IMG/VR virus record: IMGVR_UViG_3300044858_002477
Location: 1-21,586 of that record
Length of the DNA stretch: 21,586 bases
From: a virus
Direction: 5' to 3' (one strand)
The position numbers and the translations under genes are program-made. Each line of letters opens with the position of its first letter. The first letter of the stretch is position 1. The notes under the pieces were generated by a model. It saw only the letters and a list, made by a program, of their open reading frames with translations, did no database searches and had not been told where the DNA came from. Shown here one piece after another: positions 12,403 through 19,532 of this stretch.

Positions 12403-12656
12403 ATCTTACCTAAATTTTTATAAATGCTTATTTCAGTAATTAACGCACTACAAAGCGAATCTTGCGTTTTTAACATCTTTGACATCTTTTCTAACTTCGC
12501 CTCACATAACTCCAACCGCTTTTCGCAGCGGTCATTGATGGCTTTGCTTTGGCGTTCAGCACGATAATATAGCACACTCACAACGACCAACATAAGGAAT
12601 GTTATTGCCTTGGTTGGATCGCTCTTAAATTCGTCAAAGGTTATTGGTAGTTTCAT
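12399..12656 (-). CDS. Single-span membrane protein with coiled coil, 85 aa (i-spanin-like)
   Basis: After a short N-terminal segment there is one membrane span (AITFLMLVVVSVLYY, residues about 17-31), then a long charged helix (RAERQSKAINDRCEKRLELC and EAKLEKMSKMLKTQDSL). This N-in, coiled-coil-out layout is that of an inner-membrane spanin (Rz-like), and it is in the lysis cassette. However, no partner lipoprotein lies beside it. A different membrane-associated role is possible. Confidence 0.5.
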   Translation of the reverse strand: MKLPITFDEFKSDPTKAITFLMLVVVSVLYYRAERQSKAINDRCEKRLELCEAKLEKMSKMLKTQDSLCSALITEISIYKNLGKI

Positions 12657-12661
12657 TGGTA

Positions 12662-12874
12662 TCAGTTAGTTTCATCAGGGAAAGGTGTATATTCAATGCG
12701 TTCAAGTTCGTTTAATTGCTTGTGTATTGCTTCAAAAGTAGGATCGTTTAAAACTTCTGTTCCAACTATCCATCTATCAGAGCCGTCTTTTACAAATAGT
12801 AATTCACTTGAATTATTCTTGTACCCATTAAGAGCAGAATATTGTTCATTATTTGGATGTAGTACAATTATCAT
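12662..12874 (-). CDS. Small phage protein, 70 aa
   Basis: The pattern MIIVLHPNNEQYSALNGY, then LLFVKDGSDRWIVGTEVLND and PTFEAIHKQLNELERIEY resembles a small protein found after tail-fibre genes in Bacteroidetes phages, function unknown to me. A role in fibre assembly is a guess from position only. It is coupled by ATGA to the 253-aa tail protein. Confidence 0.6.
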   Translation of the reverse strand: MIIVLHPNNEQYSALNGYKNNSSELLFVKDGSDRWIVGTEVLNDPTFEAIHKQLNELERIEYTPFPDETN

Positions 12875-13632
12875 AGTGATGTTAAATAAGTGTTTAATGC
12901 GTTATAAAAATTCGTATTCTCAGAAACTAATGAAGCACCCATCCCATAAAATGCTACTTTATAACTTGAACGATTGGCACTACTTTGAAGTATTTGTTGT
13001 GATTGAGTAGGAAGTGATAATGATGTTTGCGTTCTTGAATATTGTGTTGTTCCTACAAATAATTCAGTATTTGTAGATGATGTTCTATTATATAGTCTAT
13101 ATCCGTCAGGACTATTATCAGCTATAGCACTTAAATTACTTGATGAATTAAATCTTTGAGAATTTGAATTGCTCTTGTTCATAAAACTATTATTTTGACC
13201 GCCATTTCCGTCAATGATAGTATTTGTTGATGTACCGCTAACCCAAGCCATGCGACTTGCATTATTTAAAGTAAAATTAACCCCATTAGTAGATGGAATA
13301 AAATTTGTATCAATATAACTACTTGTTCCGTTTCCTGTAAATCCTTCATTTGTTGTAAATGTAGGACTATTAATAGCAGTATATTGAGATAGCCTTTTCC
13401 AATCAATCAATGCAAAATTATTATTCCCATCTGTTGCAAATACTGCAAAAGTGTCAAGTTTAGACCAAACACCAGCAGCCTTTAAATCAAGAACTAATTT
13501 ATTTTGTTTTATTTGTTGTGCAGCACTCGGCTTTGTATAGCCTTGTGTTGTTGCATAATTTAATATTGCCTGATAAGACACATCAAACTGACCAATCTGA
13601 CTTCCAACTATCCCGTGTGTTGCTAAAATCAT
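12871..13632 (-). CDS. Tail/adhesin-like structural protein, 253 aa
   Basis: The protein begins MILATHGIVGSQIGQFDVSY, a start I associate with Bacteroidetes phage tail-end proteins. The C-terminal two-thirds is rich in Ser, Thr, Asn and Gly with regular strand-like segments (FTGNGTSSYIDTNFIPS, ELFVGTTQYSRTQTSLSL), consistent with a beta-sandwich such as a LamG/concanavalin-like receptor-binding domain. It sits directly after the repeat-containing fibre gene. Host recognition is probable but not shown. Confidence 0.6.
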   Translation of the reverse strand: MILATHGIVGSQIGQFDVSYQAILNYATTQGYTKPSAAQQIKQNKLVLDLKAAGVWSKLDTFAVFATDGNNNFALIDWKRLSQYTAINSPTFTTNEGFTGNGTSSYIDTNFIPSTNGVNFTLNNASRMAWVSGTSTNTIIDGNGGQNNSFMNKSNSNSQRFNSSSNLSAIADNSPDGYRLYNRTSSTNTELFVGTTQYSRTQTSLSLPTQSQQILQSSANRSSYKVAFYGMGASLVSENTNFYNALNTYLTSL

Positions 13633-13637
13633 ATTTT

Positions 13638-14999
13638 TTAACTTACGATGTCACCAAAAAGGTAGGCTTCACTTGACGATAAAAAAATTAAAGTCGCACC
13701 GCTATATTGAACATTTAGTTTAAGTTTGCCCCCATTACTGCGGATAGTCATACCAGAACCTGCAACAATAGTAGTTTGACCTGCTCCGTATTGTGCAAGT
13801 AAAATTTGTTGCCCTGCTGAAAAAACCGAAGCAGGAACAGTCAAGTTATTTGCACTTCCTACGTTCATTTCAACTAACTTGTCAGCATCAGATAAAACAA
13901 GCGTGTAAGATGCCGTTTGGCGGTTGGTAGTGATTAGTTTAGCGGTCTTTGAATCTACTTGTGTTTGCACCGCACTTGTAACGCCATTTAAATAACCAAA
14001 TTCAGTGTTGTCAACCGTGCCACTTCCAATAGCAGTTGCATCAATTCCTGTTGCAGGTGCGACACTAATATTTCCACTACCTAAAAGAGATGTAGAATTA
14101 ATGGTTTTTATGTTTGTGCCTGAAACTAAAGTTTCTTGAACTGCAAGATTTCCTGAACCTAATAAACTTGTAGAGTTAACGGTTTTAATGTTTGTTCCGC
14201 TTTGCAATAAATCTTGCTTACCTCCAAACTGCGTTTGAATATTATCAGTTACACCGTTAAGATATTGAAACTCAGTGTTTGATATCGTGCCGTTTGCAAT
14301 TTTAGCCGCATCGATTCCGCTTGGTAAATCAGTAGCCGCAAGGTCATCCCCAGCAGTTACTAAACCCTTTGCATCGTAGGTTATTTTAGTTTTTGTCGCT
14401 CCTGTAATTGCAGCGTTTTCGTCAACTTTGCCGTCTAATTGGGTTTGAATTGCACTTGTAACACCGTTCAATGTTTGAAACTCCGCATTACTTACAGTGC
14501 CGTCAGCCAACTTTGCAGCGTCAATTCCTGTGCCTAATTTAGCATTACTTACAACACCGTTGTCAATAGTCCAAGTCGCTCCACTTGCAGAAACTGTTAT
14601 ATCACCTTTGTCACCATCGGTAACACCACCACTTGCAGCGGCTATCGTGATTTGATTTGTGCCGTTATCGGTGATGGTTACATTTGCACCTTCAATCAAT
14701 GTTATCGCACCACTTAACCCGTCAAGGGTAGTAACTCCACCACTTCCCGAAATGGTTATATTTCCGCTTCCTAAAAGTGATTCATTATTGATGGTTTTGA
14801 TATTGCTTCCACTTACCAAAGTAGGTTGTACGGTAACTGAACCAGTTGAACCATTTACACTTTGAACGGGTGATTGAGCCGCTATTTGGGAAATACTTAT
14901 TTTCTTGGTTGTATCATCACTCACATCCACAATGGGAAGCACATCCGTAGAGGCTACCGTGGTTATTGCCGTGAGTTGACTTATCTTTTGATCTGCCAT
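13638..14999 (-). CDS. Repeat-containing tail fibre-like protein, 453 aa
   Basis: The N-terminus MADQKISQLTAITTVASTDV with VLPIVDVSD matches a common attachment segment of phage fibres. The shaft holds two families of internal repeats: SGTNIKTINSTSLLGSGNI-type at residues 61-83, 264-287 and 291-313, and GIDAAKIANGTISNTEF-type at 157-192, 228-262 and 318-352. A segment AAITGATKTKITYDAKGLVT is typical of fibre proteins. The C-terminal domain (ASYTLVLSDADKLVEMN to YLFGDIVS) is a widespread fibre-tip domain. The repeats would allow changes in shaft length by recombination. Confidence 0.85.
   Translation of the reverse strand: MADQKISQLTAITTVASTDVLPIVDVSDDTTKKISISQIAAQSPVQSVNGSTGSVTVQPTLVSGSNIKTINNESLLGSGNITISGSGGVTTLDGLSGAITLIEGANVTITDNGTNQITIAAASGGVTDGDKGDITVSASGATWTIDNGVVSNAKLGTGIDAAKLADGTVSNAEFQTLNGVTSAIQTQLDGKVDENAAITGATKTKITYDAKGLVTAGDDLAATDLPSGIDAAKIANGTISNTEFQYLNGVTDNIQTQFGGKQDLLQSGTNIKTVNSTSLLGSGNLAVQETLVSGTNIKTINSTSLLGSGNISVAPATGIDATAIGSGTVDNTEFGYLNGVTSAVQTQVDSKTAKLITTNRQTASYTLVLSDADKLVEMNVGSANNLTVPASVFSAGQQILLAQYGAGQTTIVAGSGMTIRSNGGKLKLNVQYSGATLIFLSSSEAYLFGDIVS
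13944..14048 (-). repeat. Fibre repeat type B, copy 3
   Basis: Encodes TGIDATAIGSGTVDNTEFGY and LNGVTSAVQTQVDSKT. It is the most diverged of three type B copies in the fibre gene. Confidence 0.75.
14061..14129 (-). repeat. Fibre repeat type A, copy 3
   Basis: Encodes LVSGTNIKTINSTSLLGSG plus NISV; nearly the same as copy 2 at the protein level and close to copy 1. Confidence 0.8.
14139..14210 (-). repeat. Fibre repeat type A, copy 2
   Basis: Encodes LLQSGTNIKTVNSTSLLGSG plus NLAV. It lies only about 10 bases before copy 3, so the two form a tandem pair. Confidence 0.8.
14214..14318 (-). repeat. Fibre repeat type B, copy 2
   Basis: Encodes SGIDAAKIANGTISNTEFQY and LNGVTDNIQTQFGGKQ; very similar to copy 1. 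Confidence 0.8.
14424..14531 (-). repeat. Fibre repeat type B, copy 1
   Basis: Encodes GTGIDAAKLADGTVSNAEFQ and TLNGVTSAIQTQLDGKV; the three type B copies share the core LNGVT-x-x-x-QTQ. Confidence 0.8.
14751..14819 (-). repeat. Fibre repeat type A, copy 1
   Basis: Encodes LVSGSNIKTINNESLLGSG plus NITI, the first of three copies in the fibre gene. Confidence 0.8.
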
Positions 15000-15013
15000 A
15001 ATTAATTAACGAT

Positions 15014-15172
15014 TTAAGGTGTTTTTGTTATCGGTCCAATTCCTTGCGCCCATAGTGTGCCGTCACAACATTTCACACTATATTTTAAGGTATTTTTGCA
15101 GAGGCATCCACGCTTTGAACTTGGAGGTGAGGACCTCGATGGGGTTTCTTTTAAAACTTTTTTATCAACCAT
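15014..15172 (-). CDS. Small Cys-rich protein, 52 aa
   Basis: The protein has a basic, Ser/Pro-rich start (ETPSRSSPPSSKR) followed by GCLCKNTLKYSVKCCDGTLW and AQGIGPI. The four closely spaced cysteines and the final AQGIG are a pattern I associate with small proteins near the head-tail genes of Bacteroidetes phages; they could bind a metal. The frame is open to 15217, but the first part lies inside the previous gene, so I use the ATG at 15172. Confidence 0.65.
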   Translation of the reverse strand: MVDKKVLKETPSRSSPPSSKRGCLCKNTLKYSVKCCDGTLWAQGIGPITKTP

Positions 15173-15642
15173 AATAAAATTGAAATTAACGCTATCAGAA
15201 TAACCCACGGATTCCAATCATTTTCCTTCATTATCACTTGGGGTACATTTACGGTTTTAGTGATTTTAATCGTGTCAGGGCGTTGCTTTATGTATGTACG
15301 AATAACATCGTGGTCACGATAAATTTCAACCCTCACGCTACCCGTATCAATGATAATAGTATCGTGTACTTCGGTTTCAAAAGTCTCATAAATCTCTACC
15401 GAATCGGTATAAATGATGGTGTCTAATTTTATAACTTGTGGTTTACAAATTGCCCCATCTTTTTTACAGGCTTGTTTTAAGTGCCATTGAGCCGAGCAAG
15501 ATGATAGCAATACTATCAACACAACTGCCTTGGCAAATAAAAAGGATTTCACGGGCTTGGAAGCCTTGATTTCCTTGTACACTTTCTCCAACTTTTGCAC
15601 CTTGTCGGGCTTGGGTTTATAGGGTTTTTTTATAGATTCCAT
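15151..15642 (-). CDS. Lipoprotein with C-terminal membrane anchor, u-spanin candidate
   Basis: A 163-aa protein with a hydrophobic stretch AKAVVLIVLLSSC ending in a lipobox (LSSC, C49), a strand-rich middle (DTIIYTDSVEIYETFETEV, VRVEIYRDHDVIRTYIK) and a C-terminal membrane span WVILIALISILLWLI (146-160) before KKF. A lipidated N-terminus plus a C-terminal inner-membrane anchor with a beta-rich periplasmic part is the layout of unimolecular spanins such as T1 gp11, which fuse the two membranes at lysis. The 48-residue region before the lipid Cys is unusually long and basic. The gene is in the structural region, not beside the endolysin. Confidence 0.6.
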   Translation of the reverse strand: MESIKKPYKPKPDKVQKLEKVYKEIKASKPVKSFLFAKAVVLIVLLSSCSAQWHLKQACKKDGAICKPQVIKLDTIIYTDSVEIYETFETEVHDTIIIDTGSVRVEIYRDHDVIRTYIKQRPDTIKITKTVNVPQVIMKENDWNPWVILIALISILLWLIKKF

Positions 15643-16142
15643 CCTGTGTAATTACTTGGATCTTGGTCGGGGTACATTCCACTTTGTTGGTCCTGTGTAA
15701 ATTCAGGGAATAGTTGAGGATAATAATTCAAATAACTCACCGTCTTTTGGCGATAAGTTTCTGCAATATCCCTTTGTCTTTTCACAATCATATCAATCTC
15801 AACCCTATCAGGTAACTGCGTATTTTCGGGATTATTCCGAACAATACCAGCGTTGCTTATCTCATAGCCGTGGAATAACAAAAAGTCAGCCATTGCATAG
15901 TGAATGAGCATCGGTTGTAGGTATTGATTCACCAAAGTCAAATAGTTCCCAGCAAGGGTGTTCCCTTGCACCTTGGTTAAGATTGACCGATACAAAGCCG
16001 TGCCACACACCTCTTGGATTTGAATGTCTTGGGCTATCTTTATAAATGGCGTAACTTTATCAATGTCCACATTGCCACCCAACTGGGTGTATTTAAACAA
16101 GTGGTCTTTGGTTATTAAAAGTACATTATCGTTTGCGTACAT
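15630..16142 (-). CDS. Head-tail connector protein
   Basis: A 170-aa mostly helical protein with LLITKDHLFKYTQLGGNV, KVTPFIKIAQDIQIQEVCGT and ALYRSIL near the start, then MLIHYAMADFLLFHGYE and a tail VSYLNYYPQLFPEF. This resembles the DUF6712 / gp6-like connector family of Bacteroidetes phages, which closes the portal and joins the tail. It starts 2 bases after the portal gene ends, the usual place for such a protein. Confidence 0.75.
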   Translation of the reverse strand: MYANDNVLLITKDHLFKYTQLGGNVDIDKVTPFIKIAQDIQIQEVCGTALYRSILTKVQGNTLAGNYLTLVNQYLQPMLIHYAMADFLLFHGYEISNAGIVRNNPENTQLPDRVEIDMIVKRQRDIAETYRQKTVSYLNYYPQLFPEFTQDQQSGMYPDQDPSNYTGWNL

Positions 16143-16144
16143 TT

Positions 16145-18361
16145 CTATTTATTCTTTAAACTTCCTTTGTTCGGTAAATCAATGGTCTTGGTTGATGCAG
16201 TTTGCCAATCAGGTGGACTGAAAGGTACACCAGCTGCATCCGCACTTTGGTTACTTACCCTTTTGTAATTATCTAAATCTTTAATGGCTTGGCTTTTCTC
16301 TTCGGGTGTTAATGGGATAAATTTACCACCACTTACACGTTTACGCATATAGGTCAAGCGATACCATTGATGTTTGCAATTAACACCCCCTTTATACTTC
16401 CAAATAGAATAATTTGATTTTCCACTTGGTGCAAATTGACCGTTAACACCATCATCGCCCATCGTATCAATGTCCTCCCTTCGGTATACCACGCCTAACT
16501 TGGCATTGGCAACCATATCTTTGCAAAACTGACGTGAATTACCACTTGCACTCATTGGGGCATAACGATAGCGAATTAAATAAACCCCTTTATCATCCTT
16601 TGATTTATCTTCGGGGTTAGCAAATCTTTTGAAGAACTTGTATTCGTTGTCATCAGTAACGGGGCTTTCATCAATTAATTCAAACTCCTCACCAATAACT
16701 TCGCCTTTGTCTTTCAAATAGTCCAACCATTCGTTCTCTATTTCTTCGGTAAATTCAGGTAAGTCTGCACTTAACTGCAAATTTTTAACCTTGGTTTCTG
16801 CCCAACTGATTCCTGAATCACCGCCCCAAGCATCCCACATCAATCCACCACATCCCTCGGAATATGGCACATCTTTATTTTGTTGATGCCTACGAAATGC
16901 AGCCATTCTTTTAACGGTCTCAATTGAGATGGGTTCTTTATTGGCTAATTGGTGCGCCCTTGCTTTACCTACGTTTGTACCGCAGTCACCCCAACCGTGT
17001 TGCATCACCCATTTTAACGCCCTTTTGGCATTGTTGGATGCCCCTTCGGGGTAATCGGTAAATGATTCTTCAAGTTCTACCTTCTCACCCTCAAAATATG
17101 AATAACAAATTGCAGCCGCTTGATCCGCATCCTTGCCCTCTTTAACGACAACAGGGATGCAACGTGCTAAAAAATCATTTTTGCTCTCACTTGGGTTAGG
17201 TTTAACAAGTTCAACTTTGCTGAACCCAAATTCTTTTTCTTTGGTTTCTTCGTTTACTACCTTACCACTCAAATCAGTAAATTCCAAAGGCTGCAATGTC
17301 TTGAAATAAATATCCAAGTTGTAACCATTGGCATTCATTATCTTTCTAACCCCATCTAAAAGTAATCTTTGGAATGGGCGAATAACCGTATTATCAAATA
17401 AAATAGATGCGGTTTTCAATTCATCGGCATTGTTTCCAAAACCAGTTGAATCTTTGATACCTAAAAGCATTGGTGAGGTCACACGGTGCGACATCATTAC
17501 CTTTTGCATACTTTCGGTAGAAAGAAACTGATATTGGTTGTGTGCGTCAGATAACTGAACAGGTGTTATATCCGCTTTGCTTTCTGCGTTATCGTTAAAA
17601 GATAGGATGAATTTACCCGTATTTGATGAGCCTGTGAACTTATTGATTATTTGGGCTTCAATCATATCCTTCACTTCCGCTGGTGGTTGTCCATTGTTGA
17701 AGTTGATCAACATTGACGGTGCCATACCATTTTTGATGTTATTGATATGATAGTTTGAAATCTCGGTTTCAAGTTCTGCCCATTGTGTACCCCCTTGATA
17801 ATCTACTGGGCTGAAATAATAGTTACCAGTTGAGTAAGGTTTAATCACCAATACGCACTCGGTTGCATTTTCATCAAATCCAAAAGACGCAAATCGGTGA
17901 GGTTTTTGACCTCTCTTCAATTTACTCCAATCGGGTGCGAAATAATAACCTTCAATTTCTCCCTTATCGTTGCATTTTTCGGGGCGTAAAGTTTGTATTG
18001 CCCAATGTTCAGCCTTAACGTACTTTTTTCTATCCTTGGACTTCACCAAGTGAATAGCACATTGCCCTAACATCTTCAAATCCATTGCGGCATTTCGCAA
18101 ACAATCTTCGTGGAATAGTTTTTTTAAGTCAAGGTAACCCGATAAATGCCTATCGGCACGAACCACCTCTAAACCATCCCCATAAATTAAGTCAGATATA
18201 CCCTTTATACAAGCGTTATTGGTTGCTGAGCCATAGTAAAGGTCAATAAGGTATTGATAATAATTATTATCTTGACCGTATTCAACCCACTCTTTATTTT
18301 TCTGCTCAACGATGGTTGGGCTTGTATAGGTTTCTAATTGTATAAATTTCAAGTTACTCAT
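16145..18361 (-). CDS. Portal protein with long C-terminal extension
   Basis: Residues to about 370 form a portal: EWVEYGQDNNYYQYLIDLYY, GSATNNACIKGISDLIYG and later HRVTSPMLLGIKDSTGFGNN and NADELKTASILFDNTVIRP. The portal ring is the DNA entry port of the head. About 370 further residues hold three short modules: FLARCIPVVVKEGKDADQAA with AICYSYFE (396-429), a segment with GTNVGKARAHQLA and WDAWGGDSGISWAETKV (438-528), and SRQFCKDMVANAKLGVVYRR with SIWKYKGGVNCKHQWYRL (578-675). I associate these modules more often with prohead protease proteins. The ATG at 18361 forms ATGA with the preceding stop; an ATG four codons upstream is possible. Residue numbers count from that earlier ATG. Confidence 0.85.
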   Translation of the reverse strand: MSNLKFIQLETYTSPTIVEQKNKEWVEYGQDNNYYQYLIDLYYGSATNNACIKGISDLIYGDGLEVVRADRHLSGYLDLKKLFHEDCLRNAAMDLKMLGQCAIHLVKSKDRKKYVKAEHWAIQTLRPEKCNDKGEIEGYYFAPDWSKLKRGQKPHRFASFGFDENATECVLVIKPYSTGNYYFSPVDYQGGTQWAELETEISNYHINNIKNGMAPSMLINFNNGQPPAEVKDMIEAQIINKFTGSSNTGKFILSFNDNAESKADITPVQLSDAHNQYQFLSTESMQKVMMSHRVTSPMLLGIKDSTGFGNNADELKTASILFDNTVIRPFQRLLLDGVRKIMNANGYNLDIYFKTLQPLEFTDLSGKVVNEETKEKEFGFSKVELVKPNPSESKNDFLARCIPVVVKEGKDADQAAAICYSYFEGEKVELEESFTDYPEGASNNAKRALKWVMQHGWGDCGTNVGKARAHQLANKEPISIETVKRMAAFRRHQQNKDVPYSEGCGGLMWDAWGGDSGISWAETKVKNLQLSADLPEFTEEIENEWLDYLKDKGEVIGEEFELIDESPVTDDNEYKFFKRFANPEDKSKDDKGVYLIRYRYAPMSASGNSRQFCKDMVANAKLGVVYRREDIDTMGDDGVNGQFAPSGKSNYSIWKYKGGVNCKHQWYRLTYMRKRVSGGKFIPLTPEEKSQAIKDLDNYKRVSNQSADAAGVPFSPPDWQTASTKTIDLPNKGSLKNK

Positions 18362-18804
18362 ATCGTTATCCATTCAGGGCTTTCATCCGCAGTTGTGTCC
18401 CAAGTTTTAAAGGTGTTATTAATGTTTGTTGATTCGGTTGACCAAGTAGCCACATATTCCCACATCAGTTTACCTTCGTATTTAATTCGTATCAAAATAG
18501 TATCGAGGTCCTGTGCCACCGCAGTAATGTTTGACAATGACGGCAAAGTAACCGTCACCTTGCTGCCTACTATTGTAACTGATGATTCCGCTTCAACCAT
18601 TGTTTTTGTATTTTTGTGCCACACCTCAACATCTACCGTGCCCCCAGCGTAGGCAATTACGATTTTTGATCCATTTTCCTGTAAAAGAAAATCACCACTT
18701 TGCAGCAATAAAAATGAATCATTCCCACCGCCCCCTTGACTGACATCGTCAAACGATACAAAGGGGAAAAATGAAATAGATGATGTGGTATTATTGATAA
18801 CCAT
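18358..18804 (-). CDS. Beta-rich structural protein, 148 aa
   Basis: The protein has a glycine-rich early part (SQGGGGNDSF) and the strand pair LLLQSGDFLLQENGSKIVI, common in phage virion proteins, followed by a domain of alternating hydrophobic residues (SSVTIVGSKVTVTLPSLSN, TILIRIKYEGKLMWEYVATW) like an immunoglobulin-type or decoration fold. It lies between the capsid block and the portal gene. A head decoration or head-tail role is likely; the exact role is unknown. Confidence 0.55.
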   Translation of the reverse strand: MVINNTTSSISFFPFVSFDDVSQGGGGNDSFLLLQSGDFLLQENGSKIVIAYAGGTVDVEVWHKNTKTMVEAESSVTIVGSKVTVTLPSLSNITAVAQDLDTILIRIKYEGKLMWEYVATWSTESTNINNTFKTWDTTADESPEWITI

Positions 18805-18832
18805 TTTATAATTAACGTAAAATCAAAATCTT

Positions 18833-18863
18833 GTTATAAAAGAAAAGGGGCGTGATGCCCCTT
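18833..18863 (-). terminator. Intrinsic terminator between structural genes
   Basis: On the minus strand AAGGGGC pairs with GCCCCTT across a 5-base loop (ATCAC), followed by TTCTTTTATAA. It lies after the stop of the 187-aa structural gene and before the 148-aa gene, and would lower expression of the portal and later genes relative to the capsid genes. Confidence 0.75.
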
Positions 18864-18894
18864 CCCTTGAAACCTAAACAAGAAATATGGAAAA

Positions 18895-19458
18895 CTAAGA
18901 AGCCAATGTTACCACCGATGACATATCTGAATATGATTCAGCATCCACGATTGCTTTTGGGGTTGGTTCCATTCCCACAAGGGTAATGGTGTTCAAACGA
19001 GCATCACCCATTTGTGTCCCCCACGATTCAACGTCAGTTGTTGCATCCATACCTTCGGTTTCTCCCAAAAGTGTGAATACATCATTTCTATCCCAAACGA
19101 TTACTCTCCAACGACCTTTTGTCAAGGTGTCGAAGATTTCCGCATCACTATCAGCAGCGTTCGGAGTGCTTCCGCTTGGCTTCAAAGATAGTGTTAAAGT
19201 TTGGGTGTAAGCAGTTGTGCCATTGTCACGTGACGCAGCACCACTTACTTCCAAGGTTGATAAACCTTTTAATTCCCAAAAATATGCAGTTGATTTAACA
19301 GGCGTTGGAGACGCACCGTTATTGATTGAGGTTACTAAACCACTCGCATCTTTACTAACTACGTTTGAAAAAACGTAAGGAACTAAAAATACGCCACGCA
19401 AACCACCGACAAATTCTTTGCAGGGTTCACTTCTATTTGCTAATGTATTACAAGCCAT
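18895..19458 (-). CDS. Structural protein, tail tube- or decoration-like, 187 aa
   Basis: The protein begins MACNTLANRSEPCKEFVGGL and has a beta-rich body with YFWELKGLSTLEVSGAAS, TQTLTLSLKPSG, GRWRVIVWDRNDVFTLLGET and a closing ITLVGMEPTPKAIVD. The strand pattern and its isolation between two terminators suggest a highly expressed virion protein, such as a tail tube or head decoration protein. I cannot separate these two by sequence alone. Confidence 0.6.
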   Translation of the reverse strand: MACNTLANRSEPCKEFVGGLRGVFLVPYVFSNVVSKDASGLVTSINNGASPTPVKSTAYFWELKGLSTLEVSGAASRDNGTTAYTQTLTLSLKPSGSTPNAADSDAEIFDTLTKGRWRVIVWDRNDVFTLLGETEGMDATTDVESWGTQMGDARLNTITLVGMEPTPKAIVDAESYSDMSSVVTLAS

Positions 19459-19471
19459 TTTATTTTGATTT

Positions 19472-19502
19472 TTAAATAAAAAGGGAGGGAATCACCCCTC
19501 CC
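19472..19502 (-). terminator. Intrinsic terminator after the major capsid gene
   Basis: On the minus strand GGGAGGG pairs with CCCTCCC across a 6-base loop, followed by TTTTTATTTAAAA. It sits between the capsid stop and the next ATG, as is common for allowing high capsid mRNA with partial read-through. Confidence 0.85.
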
Positions 19503-19532
19503 CCTTTGATGAACTACAAATCAGATTATTAA

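Noticed and set aside
13944-14819. CRISPR-like array
   Set aside because: The repeats are long, in-frame protein repeats of a fibre gene with no fixed spacer length.
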